Below, one piece after another: positions 34,398-45,652 of a DNA stretch of 64,000 bases. The stretch lies in contig OZ024721.1 of NCBI GenBank assembly GCA_964016875.1, positions 14,552,109 through 14,616,108 on the forward strand, given 5' to 3'. A program made the position numbers and the translations under genes. The notes under the pieces are model-generated. The model was not told the origin of the DNA. It worked only from the letters and a program-made list of their open reading frames with translations, and did no database searches. This DNA is from Fallopia convolvulus. Lineage: Eukaryota > Streptophyta > Magnoliopsida > Caryophyllales > Polygonaceae. Position 1 is the first letter of the stretch. Every line of letters starts with the position of its first letter.

Positions 34398-35193
34398 CAC
34401 TACTAGAATTAGACTTTTTAACGACAAAGTTACAATGATGAAATGAAAAAGTTGTCGTTAAAAATGTATGTGTACCCTTTTATAGCAAGAAGCTGAGGTG
34501 TTGGTCTTAATAGGAAGGAGGTTATACAAACTACAGTTTCACCAACTGTCGTTAATAAGATTAATTAGATAAAAAAACTCGAATCATTAATCGAAAAGAA
34601 CGAGCGCGGGGATTTTTAATGGGCAAAATTTCGTGAAATTTAAATCCGAAACTGCTCAGCTTTAACCCTAAATTTTTTTTATGGAATATTAATCCCTTTG
34701 GATTCAACAAATTAGGTTTCCCTCCTCCTCTGGTCTCTCTCAATAACGCAAAAGTTCAAAATCTCCCCTCCAAGGTCGATCTCTCTCTGGTCATTTCTAA
34801 TTTGTTTGCTGAAATTCTTCCCAGCGTCACTTCCACACAACCTCGTCACCGTCGATGATCTGATTCGGCAAATTCGAACGCTCCAAGGCCTCACAAATTT
34901 GGCTTTCACACGGATAAGGGTGAGTCGCAATTTCACTTGTGAATATATATGTTAGCCACCACCCCATTTGTTGCATACCGCCCATATCAATATATCACCA
35001 TTTATAGAATTTGTTCTGTTGTTCATTACAGCATACAGAGAGCCGATCACGAAAATTGCATGTGAGAGAGAAGAAAGAGACAGCTCAGCACCGTCTTCCT
35101 CATCACAAGACCAGTAAGAAGACAAGAGCTACAAAAATTAGTCCTCCCTTCCGATCAATCGCAACCGTCGGATCCGTCTATCGCCGGCCCAAG

Positions 35194-35495
35194 ATGAATA
35201 ACGCCGATGTCTCCAAGCAGATCCAACAGATGGTTCGCTTCATCCACCAGGAAGCCGAGGAGAAAGCCAACGAAATCTCCGTCTCCGCTGAAGAAGTACC
35301 AATTGCTTCTACTTTCTGATCTATTTTGGATGATTATATGATGTGCGAGTGTTTGGAGTTAGTTTGAAGTCCCAATTTTGATGAATTTTGTGGCTTTTGC
35401 GCTTTTTTTTTGCAGGAGTTCAACATTGAGAAATTACAGTTAGTGGCAGCGAAGAAGAAGAAGATATGGAGAGAGTACGAGTGCAAAGAGAAGAT
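35194..35495 (+). pseudogene. VHA-E: Captured V-type proton ATPase subunit E gene fragment
   Basis: Exon 1 (35194-35295) gives MNNADVSKQIQQMVRFIHQE and then ISVSAEE, the N-terminus of plant VHA-E, the peripheral-stalk subunit of the vacuolar proton pump. An intron of 120 bp with GT-AG ends follows. Exon 2 (35416-35495) gives EFNIEKLQLVAAKKKKIWRE and then YECKEK, with a GTAGGT donor after it. About 180 bases of leader-like sequence upstream seem to have come along. A weak trace of the next exon may lie near 35660. The remaining protein (over 160 residues) is absent. The substitutions (A for E, W for R/Q, C for R) suggest relaxed constraint. Confidence 0.85.
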
Positions 35496-36353
35496 GTAGG
35501 TTTTTTTTCTGTTTACCTAGCGTCTGCATTTTCGTCACAAGCTTCCTTATTTGTGATTGTTTATTGCGAATCTGTTTGGTTTGGAAAAGTGCATTTGCCT
35601 TTATAGATTGTATTGTGTTCAAGTATATTAAAACCCTAGAAACCTCGTTAAAGTAGGGGAAAAAGATATTGAATTCACTGATGCACCCAAAGAGGAGCGG
35701 GATCCCGAAATGGTGTTGTATTTGCGATTTCGCGGCGAAGCCGTGGCGAATCTCCATTTGTTGCCGATTGATCTAGTAAGCGTTTGCCGATTGATCTAGT
35801 AAGCGATGGTGAATCTTCATTTGTTGCCAATTGATCTAGTAAGTTCTTTGAACTATGGCTACATCTGTCATCTCCTTTGTCTCTTTTGTTGATAGAAACT
35901 GAAGAATACCTGCTTGAATTGTTGATCGATCTCTAAGTTATATATGCCAACTGTTCAAATTGTAGCTCGTTATGAGAAAGTCCTCTGTTTCAGTCTACTG
36001 TTATTTGAATATTGTCTAGTGCAAAACAAGGAGATTTATGTTATTTGAATATTGTCTTGTTCACTTTTTCACACTGTAAGTGTATACAATGTATCTTATA
36101 TTGTTTTTGTGAGGAGTTTATATCATATCATCTCTTTGGAATTGCATTTTCTTGACCATATTTAGATGTTTAGAATGGAAACACTTTGCACTTGGTTTAA
36201 AGGCAACCAGCTCAATCATAACCATCCTCTGGCTCTAGTTCGGGAGAGACAAATACAAACAGTGGTGCCCAAGGTATTTACTACTATTGTACTAGTTCAT
36301 GTGTTATTCCTCAAGGCATGTATTTCAGCTGAATTTTAACATGGATAGGAAAT

Positions 36354-39300
36354 TGTAATATCCGCCAAATTCTAAATAAAATAAAATGGATAATTATCCC
36401 AATAAATTTCTTCTCTAAAATAGAGAGTTTAATAATCTTTATAATCTCATATTATATTATAAAAGATTATAAGAGTTTGCTACAATAGGAATTAAGTTTA
36501 ATTAAAAATATTAAGCAAGTGGGGAATTCATTTAAATAATCCTTGTTTCTTTAAAAAGAGAGTTTAAGTAATTTAAATTAAATAAAATTAAGAACATTGT
36601 ATAAAGGATTACAAGGTATGAAAATTTTTCAAATAAAATAGGACTAATATAATTTCCGAATTTTATTAAGTAATGGTGTGTGCAAGACTAAAAATAGTAC
36701 AAAGAAAATTAAATAAAAAGGAGGCAAGAGCCGAGACTCAAACCCGAGACCTCTCGCTCCTTTCATACAAGCATACACTCCTCAAACCGCTAAGATATTG
36801 TAATTCATCTATACATTAACCCATTCTTTTAATAATAAACCATCCTTTCCTTCTTCTTCTCCAAACAAGTCAATTGTCTGATATTGAATTGACGTGTATC
36901 AATGTCTTTGAATTGATCTCCCAATCCTCTTTGTTACTTCAAAGACTACCCCAAGACCCACATCATCTTAGGTCATCATCCAACTAGCACAAACTCTACC
37001 ATTCCACCATCAACCTCCTTCCTCTTCAATGGCCAATTCTCATTGCCATGGATCAAGAGAAGCCTCAAATTTCACTATAAAAGGAGGTAGAATCAAGAGG
37101 AAAGATCACACAACAATTACCTCTCTTCCTTCTCTTCAATTTCGTCCAAATTCACTCCCATTCAAGTCAATTTTCAGCCCAAATCAAATTTTTAAACTTG
37201 TTGATTTTTTTTCCAAACACCAAAAAAAAAACCTAGATTGGTGGCTTAGCCCCCACCAGACCACCACTGGAGCACCGGCCGGCCACCATCACCACTCGGG
37301 CGCACCACCGCCGGCCACCAGGGGCTCCGCCCTCCTTGCCTGGTGCCTCGCTGCGTCGTCCTTTGTCCGTGCTGAGCTCTCTAGCGTTGTACGTCAATCA
37401 AGAAGAAGAAGCAGAGCATTAGTGGGCCTAATCCTAATTTCTTTTGGGTAATTTATAATTAATCTTGGGCTAGAATTTTTAAGCCCAAAACACTTATTAA
37501 AAATCAATTTTATACAAATTAATTTCTGGAATATTAAAAATCAGATTTATAAAATACAAATGCTTGTACATAGATCTTAATAAATAAAAAATAAGCATGC
37601 TTGTAAGATTCAAGAGAAAATAAATTTTGTAAATTATAAAATAAATCCTAATAAATTGTAAGGATTATAATAGTGTTTTTAGGCATGTAAATGATGAATT
37701 TAAAAATATATTACTTGGTTGTATTTTATTTTAATCAATAAAAGAAACAAGAGCAAGTTGATGGAAAAACATTATCTTAAGCCCCTTTTATTAAAGAAGA
37801 GAGTTTGCATGTCATTTAAAGTTAATAATAGATTTTATAATAATAACCTAAGTTAAATAAAGATATAAGATCTTGAATTGTTAGTTAGACAAGATAAACT
37901 CAAAATTATTATTTTCCTTGTACATGGATAAAATTATTACCATACATGTTATTTTTAATATAAAATAGATCATATGACATGAGTTTTCTTAAGTAAAATA
38001 ATGGACTTTTCATCATTATTTATATACACATGGACAATAAGATATTTAGATATTAATATACTAGATTTAAAGATATTAATGTAAAGACCTAAGTTGTTAG
38101 AAAAGATATGCTAAGAATATTATCAATACTATATATATAAAATAATGAATTGCATACCCATGTTTTATAAAATAATGTTCTAGTTATGAAGAAGCTTTTT
38201 AATTTAATAAGAAATTATTGCTATCTTTCATACATATGGAAAGTATGATATAGTCATTATTTAAAATAATATTGGGAAATTATTTTAAATAAGATAATAA
38301 GATATATTCCAAGTATAGTAGATTTAAAGATATCATAATATTCTAGACATAAGATTTTTTTTAATAAAAATAGTAGTTATGATAATAATATTTTATTTAT
38401 ATAATTAATGTAATAAGTTGTTAAGTATGCTAGTTGGTTAAAAGTTATCTTGCATAAAAAGATATTAAAGATGGAAAAGATAATATTATGATCTAAGTTA
38501 TAATTAAAATAAATTATATGCTCTTAGTTATAAAATAATACTTTAAGACATGATTCTATTTTTATGAACTAAAGATATGGGAGAACTTATTTAAATAAGA
38601 TAATAAGATTATTTTATCATATCATATTTATGGAAAACATATTATATAAATTTGACTAGAAAGTCCTATATATGGAAAGTACTAGAAAAAGACATCTACT
38701 AATATTTTTATCTCTATTTAATATTACATGTATATTAAATGAGGATTTAATGAGAAAATATTATAATAAGGTCATATTATAAAATGATATTGTTTGATAA
38801 AAGATAATATTATAATAATGCTATGATAATGAGATATTAAATAATAAGGGCACATTAGATTTTTCACAATCCTAAGAAGACTTTATTAATAACTATATTT
38901 CTTATAATGTTGAAAACTTTATCATAAGATTTTATAAAGATATTCCTTGCTTATTTATATTAAATAAAAATAACAAGTCAAGATTATAAAGGAATATTTT
39001 AATAAATTAAATAAAGCTATTTCTTGATTTTCAAGAATAATAATAAATAATATTAAAATAAGAATTTTTAAGGTATAAAAGGATATTACAATATGAAAAA
39101 TAATAATAAGGAATATTATTATTTTATCCACATCCAACTAAATTATTAATATAATAATTTAAAAACTTTCTTTCCTTAAACGAATAAAAGAGATATTTAC
39201 AACTTTAGAAGAATTGGAGCATTCTTAATAAAGTAATCAGAATATCCCGTGTCTTAGGTCGAATCTCCGTTCCGTGACAAGAACACCGTTTCCGTTCGTT

Positions 39301-40525
39301 TGCTAATACAAACTCGTACAAGCTAAAGTAAGTGGAATTTCTCCTTGTAGCTTTAATAATTCGTTTCGTGAAATTTCTCGATGTTGGGAACAACTTGTTT
39401 GCTAATAATAAACGAACCTAGGAATATTGATTGCTAGAAATAATGACCCCATTTTTATCGTTATTCCGTTACTTAAATATTTGATAGGACTATTACGATA
39501 TTCTTGTTTGTGACCTTGATTGTTTACGATCTCTTTTCAAGATCGGTTTAGATGAAATAGTGAGGGGTGCGGGCCTAACCCGACACCTCTATATAACCAA
39601 CTGAAGTCGTATTGCCACCATGCCTAAATTACGACTTGTCGATCATGATCCATGTCCGCTCCTACGCATCGGAGGGACGTATGCACCCTAGCTAAGTGCC
39701 GGAACTTTGTTCCTGTCAGTGGTCCGGGCCGGTACAAGGCCCCCCACACCCTTAAAATACGTTAACATAAGTGAAAGTTTTCATCACAATACAAGATAAG
39801 TGCCCAAGAACCTTTAAAAGAAATCAAAACCGGACTGGTGTTAAATGATCGATCCGGCTCTCGGTTCGCAAGGGCGCGAGAGGTTTTCAAAAACTTGTAT
39901 GAATTAATAACATTCCCAACATACTTTCTATTCTAAAAGAAGTCTACAATCTCGTAGTTCTTCTCTCGATTAACGAGCTATCTCCTCTCGAGATACACTC
40001 TTCTCCGTCCCGTTAAGCCCCACATAAAGATCTATACCTCAAAACACATCCGATAATATCTCCCTCGAATTTTAGAAATTACCGTATTACCCTTGGGAAG
40101 TTCCGTTCCCGCTTGCTTAGTCTCTTAGACTAATTCTTCTTTTCCGCATGTTTGCCTGGCATTTTCTCGCCCCTCGCGAATTATGTCAGAACCTAGGAAA
40201 CCAAGCAAGGCGTAGGTGAAGTCGAGACAAGAAGGAAGGGCAAGATTTGTGAAGATGTATTTTCCATATCTTTTGGCTTATTTCTATTTCTATCGCAAGA
40301 ACAAGTTTTATGCTTTCCGTTATCAAACTCCATTTTGTTAAGGTATTGTAATGAAGGTTTGTACGAACAAATTCTCTTTCAAGAGCACCCTTCTTACTAT
40401 ATAAATTATGTCAATTTCCGCATTTTATGAGTTCAATATCATTCTAAAAGTCTTGGGTGATTTTGGACGGTAAAGTCCGAGGCCACTGGCGGTAATACCC
40501 AATGTTGTAAAATAGGGGTGTTACA
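36354..40525. mobile_element. 4.2-kb solo LTR (chromovirus-like), inside CACTA 2
   Basis: It runs from TGTAATATCC to GGGGTGTTACA, flanked by perfect GAAAT duplications (36349-36353 and 40526-40530). The ends match the LTR ends of element 3, so it belongs to the same broad group, but the sequence differs and it is much longer. A TATA box (TATAAAAG) lies at 37076-37083. A GC-rich, Pro/His-coding stretch (37250-37400) and a long AT-rich body follow. No primer site or coding internal region is present. Confidence 0.85.
37076..37083 (+). promoter_or_regulatory. TATA box of the solo LTR
   Basis: TATAAAAG lies about 720 bp into the LTR and is the best candidate for the retroelement promoter. The short frame across it (37029-37451) is probably leader, not a gene. 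Confidence 0.5.
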
Positions 40526-40530
40526 GAAAT

Positions 40531-41500
40531 GATGCTAACGATGGTTCTCCTTGTAATCGCATAGGGAGAATTTTCCATAGTGTTGTCCTTGGGACTTTTA
40601 ATGTAGGAGATAAAGGTGAAGGACTTGTTCATGATGTCATTAGGATACACTACCTTAATGGCTTTTTCAGTGGGAGTAATATCCTGATTATGCATTAGCT
40701 TTTGAATTTTGATCATTGCAATTAAGTTTGTTTTTCCAAACTTTTATGGAATGTGCTTCTCAAAAAGTAGAATGATTGATCAATGGGTATTATTTTCCTC
40801 TATTGATATCATGTGTGAGCAATGATGAATTTGATGATCATGAGGTGTTTTGTTTCTATTTTTTGGAGAAAAGTATCATAATAGTTTTCTTTATAATTAA
40901 TGTATTTTCACCATTTGTATACTCTTGATGATCTAGTATGTAACTTATGTTTACTTCTAGAAATAGAATTAATATGTAGCGTACCTAATTTTGGATAAAT
41001 AACTTCAAATATAAGTTGCTCTTTTTCATTTCACTTTTCATATGATTCTTGAAATGTTATTTACCATGACTTTCTTTTATATTTCTTGATTTCAAGATTC
41101 ATTGCAGCCTATTGCTTCTGGTCAAGCTTTCTCAAAAAAAGGAGTTGATGCTGATCGAGCACGGTAATACCAAGAATCGAATTCAAGTGGCAAGTTCAAC
41201 TCAACAATGACAATAAGTTTCCTTGGCAAGAGCATCTATTCCTCTCCCTTTATTCAATGGTGTAAAGAATTTTTAGAAATTATATATGTATCAAATTATA
41301 TATTTTTTTGTTTGTTGAACAAAGAGCAGGTTAAATAATATGACCTTTTATAACAGTATTATACTATTTAGTGTTGTAACAATTTAAATTAATATAATTG
41401 TTGTTTTTTTTAGCATAGGTGATTTTCTTCCTTGTAATTTAATTTATGATTAGAAATTTGGTCATAATTGTATTTTTTTTTAATAAAATTGGGTTCGTAA
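40531..41500. other. Right part of CACTA 2, no recognised gene
   Basis: A 90-codon minus-strand frame (40444-40716) overlaps the solo-LTR boundary and has no recognisable family. The remainder is AT-rich and leads into the GTCGTTAA subterminal repeats. Confidence 0.4.
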
Positions 41501-41814
41501 TAATATCTTTTTACGACGACTTAGTTTGTCATTATCGCTTATGAGTTTGTTGTTATTGATTAACCAACAACGATGGCAAGGTATGTCGTCGTTAATAATT
41601 AACGACGAGCAGGTATGTCGTCGTTAATAATTAACGACGAGCAGGTATGTTGTTGTTAATAATTAACGATCATGGTCGTTAAAACCAATAACGTCGGAAG
41701 CTATTGCAACAAACACACGACGAAACTTTTGTCGTTGTTAAAACTTTTAACGACGAAATTTTTGACTTATAACGACAAATTTGTTTGTCGTTGTAAACCC
41801 CTTTTCTAGTAGTG

Positions 41815-42380
41815 CAAAGCTATCCAAACATGCTATGGAATTACACGAGCAAGCAAGTTAAAGCATATCATAGGACATCTAAGTGAAATATTATCAATCC
41901 TAAAACACAAAAATAAAAACTGAGTTTCCTTTTCCCCCTACCCCATACTTAAACCAAACAGTGTCCTCACTATTTAAAAACATAAAAAGAATAAAGAGGA
42001 TAAGAAAAGGGAACTCACAAAATAAAACCTGAAGCTACTTGAAACCATTGTTCACTGAGGAGTTGAATTTTCTGGTTTTCTGTAGAGGTCGGTATCGACC
42101 AGCTAGGGGTCGTTACCGAACCTAACTAGTTGTACACCGATGTTTGTTGTTTGTTGTACTCAGCACCGAGTATCATTGATTGTTTGTTCTCTTTGATTAG
42201 CACTTCTTCTCATCGTTTTATACCTGAGTCACTTTAGAAAAACTTCTATCCCTACTACACTACTCTAACTTAAAAACAAGTCAAAAGAAAGCTAGCAAAA
42301 AGAACTAAGAAAACAAAAACTAAAAGCGGGTTGCCTCCCGTAAGCGCTATTTTTTACGTCGTTAGCCCAACAGACATACC
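41815..42380 (-). other. Non-coding part of element 2 downstream of its coding region
   Basis: It holds the palindrome pair GGTCGGTATCGACC / GGGTCGTTACCGA (42088-42119) and the GGGTTGCCTCCCG box (42327-42339), the minus-strand form of the GGGAGGCAACCC box seen at the end of the element 1 coding region. Confidence 0.6.
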
Positions 42381-42386
42381 TTGCCT

Positions 42387-43264
42387 CTAAGGTGGCATCT
42401 CTCCGGCTTTGTAGGGATCATGAGAAACCCCATACTTTGCCGAAACAACATCAAAGCTTCTTTCCAAGAGATTCGGCCCTCTATCATCAATAAGTATACT
42501 CAGAAGTCCTACATAAGGGTTAGAAAAATCCGAAAACCAAGGGGGCATCCACTCCTTCACAATATGCTTAGTAGGATTTGTAAAAGAAGGATGAGAAAAA
42601 GGATCATGACCAGAATTGATTGAATCAGAACAAGAAAACTCACATGGATTTTTCAGAGAAGGGCTCGTTATCGAGGCAATATGGGTCGTTAACGACCTAT
42701 CTGGGTAAGGGATGGCCTCGATATCGTACATAAATTCGCCACCAGCATCGTTCTTCGTTATGAAGGGGTCGTTACCGTCCCAAGGTGTGAGTCGGTAGGC
42801 TCCTCGGTAGTCGGGTTGTCCTTGTATTTCTTCGTGCCCGTACTCAGGGAAGGGTCGATACCGAGCCATGGCGGGTCGGTAGACTCTCATTACTACAACT
42901 AGCAACCTCATTCACGGCCGAATTGAAGCGGAACTCGACTTTTTCTTCTCCTATATCAAATGTGAGAAGTCCTTTTTTAACATTAACTCGTGCCACTGCG
43001 GTGGCTAAGAATGGTCTTCCAAGAATGATTGGCACCACAGGGTCTTCAGGCATATCTAGAATAATGAAGTCGTTGGGAACAAAAAAATTTCCAACTTGGA
43101 TAGGGACATCGTCAACGACTCTAGTTGCCTTGACACAAGATCCGTCTGCCATGTACAGCCTCATGTTGATCGGTTTTAATGGTCCCATACTAGCTTTTGA
43201 CCAAATGGATAATGGAAATAGGCTGGCACTGGCTCCTAAATCACAAAGCGCTTTGAAACGGTGA
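42387..43264 (-). pseudogene. Aspartic protease and C-terminal extension of element 2
   Basis: The readable part (43188-42844) includes the second half of a retropepsin: SCVKATRVVDDVPIQVGNFF, then IILGRPFLAT and the LTFDIGEEKVEF end. Upstream (43264-43189) the reading continues with LGASASLFPLS-like sequence, again a D-x-GAS-type site. After the domain comes an extension of about 150 codons in another frame (42911-42387) with no known domain, whose DNA is crowded with GTCGGTA/TACCGAC palindromes. No reverse transcriptase follows. Confidence 0.7.
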
Positions 43265-43383
43265 GTCCCAATACCAATTGTAATTGCAAACTTACCAAGA
43301 TCGCCGAGCTTTTCAGCGAGTGTTATGGATCGGACTTCATCAGTTAGCTCAGTAATTGATCTTTTCCTGCTTAAGATCTCTTT

Positions 43384-45296
43384 TTAGAATTTAGTATAGG
43401 TAGGCATTTCATTAAGGGCTTCAGTAAATGGAATAGAAATACTTAACCCTTGAAGAATCTTAACAAAATGTCTAAACTTTCCTTCTGTGACATCATTAGA
43501 CTTCTTAATCGGGAAAGGAAGAGTTTTTGACGTACTCGGGGTAGAAAGAGGCCCGGATCGAGGCTCTACCGAATTGACAAGAGGGTCGACCGGTGCAGGA
43601 GAAGGGTCGGTATCGACCATTTGGGGGTCGGTAATGAACTGAGAGTTTGGTTCAGAAGACTTACCTAGCATGGATGGCGCGTTAACGATCTAGGAAGTAT
43701 CGGTAAAGTCTAGTTGAGCCTCGGTATCGACTCTGTTGGGGTCGGTAACGGGCTTGACTGGGGCATTATCTTCATTGCCGTGCTTAATATCTGTAGGTTT
43801 GGCTCGATCTAGCAACTCCTTCCCGCTCCTCAAGTGTATGGCTGCTATTTGTTCCCTCGGGTTCTCTTCGGGACGGCCCGGGAGTTGCCCTTGAGGTCTT
43901 GGAATCTGTGCAGCAAGGTTATCTAATTGGGAATTTACACTTTTTCTCCAGTTTTCGATCTCTCCTAATTGTACCTGTACACCTTTTAGGTCAGAACGGA
44001 CTCCATCAATCTTGTTGTGGACTCCGTTAATACCCTCTTGTAGCCCTTGTACCGATGAAGGTGGCTCTTGATAGCCCGGAGGTCTATAAGGAGGAACCCT
44101 TTGTTCTTGCTAAGGAGGTTGGCTCCCTTGGCCATTTGCATAATTGCCCCAGGTGGGTTGATTGTTATTCCTCCCTGCATAAAAAGTATTACCTTGGTTC
44201 CTATATGGATCCCTCATGTAGTTAGCTTCTTCATATGCCTCAGCAGCACAGACCTGTTGCAAGTTAGTGCAGGCAGAAGTAGCATGGGCTTGACACCCGC
44301 ATTCTTGACAAGATGGAGATGATTTAAGAAAACTTACCTGCTTTTTCAGACGGTTGATCTCATCTTGCAAGAAATGGTGCTTCACTTCGGGGTCTACCTC
44401 GTCCCCATTTGCATTATAGAGCCTTCGTTGGGGCTGCTGGGTTGCTACATTCCATACATTGCATCGTAGTTGGTCAACTTGTCAAGCAATGTCCACGCCT
44501 CATCGGGATCCATCTCTATAAAATCGCAAGCAGTGTGCAGGTTGATGCGGTTCTTTGTTTCAGCATTGACCCCTTGGAAGAAGATTTCTTGGAGCACATA
44601 TTGTGGTTGCCCATGAGTAGGGCATTTTCTAAGCATCTCCTTGAACCTCTCTCATGTCTCCACAAAGGTCTCATGAGGAAGCTGGTGATAGGAGGTGATA
44701 CATTTCCTTAACTCCGTAGTCTTGGCAGGTGGGAAGAACTTTGTCAAGAACAAGTCATGCAAAGCCTTCCATGTCCTAATCGACCTAGGAGGTAGGCTCT
44801 CTAACCAGCTCAGGGCCTTTCCTGCAAGAGACCACTTGAAAGCCTTCAACAAAACATATTCAAGAGAGACACCGTCAACAGAAATAGTGTCATATAAATC
44901 AGTAAAAAAATTAATATGTTCTATTGGGCAGTCAGTTAGTTTCCCTTCAAATTGAGATCTTTTAATCAAGGATATGAATTGAGATTTGATCTCAAAAGCT
45001 TTCTCTATTTCTGGGAGACCTATTGCAGATTTTGGCACCCTCAGTTCTAGGTGCATGTATTGTTTGTCGTTCTTAGGAAAGACATCCAACTGCTCTCGTA
45101 GACGGGCAGTTTGCTCTCGCTCACGATCTTTGTCAGCCTGGAGCCGCTCCATTTGTTGTCGGAGGTCGGCCATCTGTTGTGCCATCTCTTCAGGTGTAGC
45201 CATTGCTTTGCATTCTCTTAATCGACGGTGGAAGGATCGCTCGGGTTCAGAGTCTACTACTGGATTAGAGACAACACGGCGTCCTTCAGCTGGCAT
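43384..45296 (-). pseudogene. gag: Gag of element 2 (degenerate)
   Basis: The N-terminal part (45296-44652) starts MPAEGRRVVSNPVVDSEPER. It has a coiled-coil-like stretch (MAQQMADLRQQMERLQADKD) and then the gag core (LKAFKWSLAGKALSWLESL, FLTKFFPPAKTTELRK). A conserved Trp codon is TGA near 44649. The core continues at 44645-44445. A zinc-knuckle-like CQECGCQAHATSAC lies near 44310-44270. A linker (43671-43384) with dense palindromes follows. Several stops break the frame. Confidence 0.8.
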
Positions 45297-45630
45297 ACAC
45301 TGTAAGCGAAAACAAAAACAAAAACAAAAACGAAATCAAAAGCAAAACGGATTCTCAGAGGAGGGTCGGTACCAAGGCCTAGAGGGTCGGTAACGAGCTT
45401 GTAGTGATCCCGAAAACAAAAACTGAAAAGGAAAAAAACTAAGATCTATCGACAGGGTCGGTACTGACCTGGATAGGGTCGTTACCGACTCGACAGTGAA
45501 CCTGAAAATAAACAAAAGAAAAAGAAAAATTGGGTTTCCCGACAGGGTCGGTACCGACCCTAGGGGGTCGTTACCGACTCGACAGAGTCCCGAAAAACGC
45601 AAAAAGAATAAAACTTGGTACTATTTAAAT

Positions 45631-45649
45631 CTCCCCGGCAACGGCGCCA
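45631..45649 (-). other. Primer-binding site of element 2 (tRNA-Asp)
   Basis: On the minus strand this reads TGGCGCCGTTGCCGGGGAG, the well-known Ty3-type primer site complementary to tRNA-Asp. It lies three bases from the end of the 5' LTR (45653). Confidence 0.92.
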
Positions 45650-45652
45650 ATT

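Larger units (their letters stand above)
34398..41814. mobile_element. CACTA transposon 2 (gene-capturing, non-autonomous), inside element 2
   Basis: The ends are CACTACTAGAA (34398-34408) and TTTCTAGTAGTG (41803-41814), flanked by CAA on both sides (34395-34397 and 41815-41817), the 3-bp duplication expected of CACTA elements. Subterminal repeats of GTCGTTAAAA / TTAACGACGA type crowd both ends (34420-34470 and 41505-41790). Without the inner solo LTR it is about 3.2 kb and encodes no transposase. It carries a V-ATPase subunit E gene fragment at 35194-35495. Confidence 0.9.

Noticed and set aside
36715..36760. tRNA-like B box (GGTCTCGGGTTTGAGTC on the minus strand)
   Set aside because: No A box or cloverleaf fits around it; such a stretch is common in long plant LTRs.
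37029..37451. 140-codon open frame with Pro/His-rich tail
   Set aside because: It lies inside the 4.2-kb solo LTR and spans its TATA box; most likely U3 and leader sequence rather than a gene.
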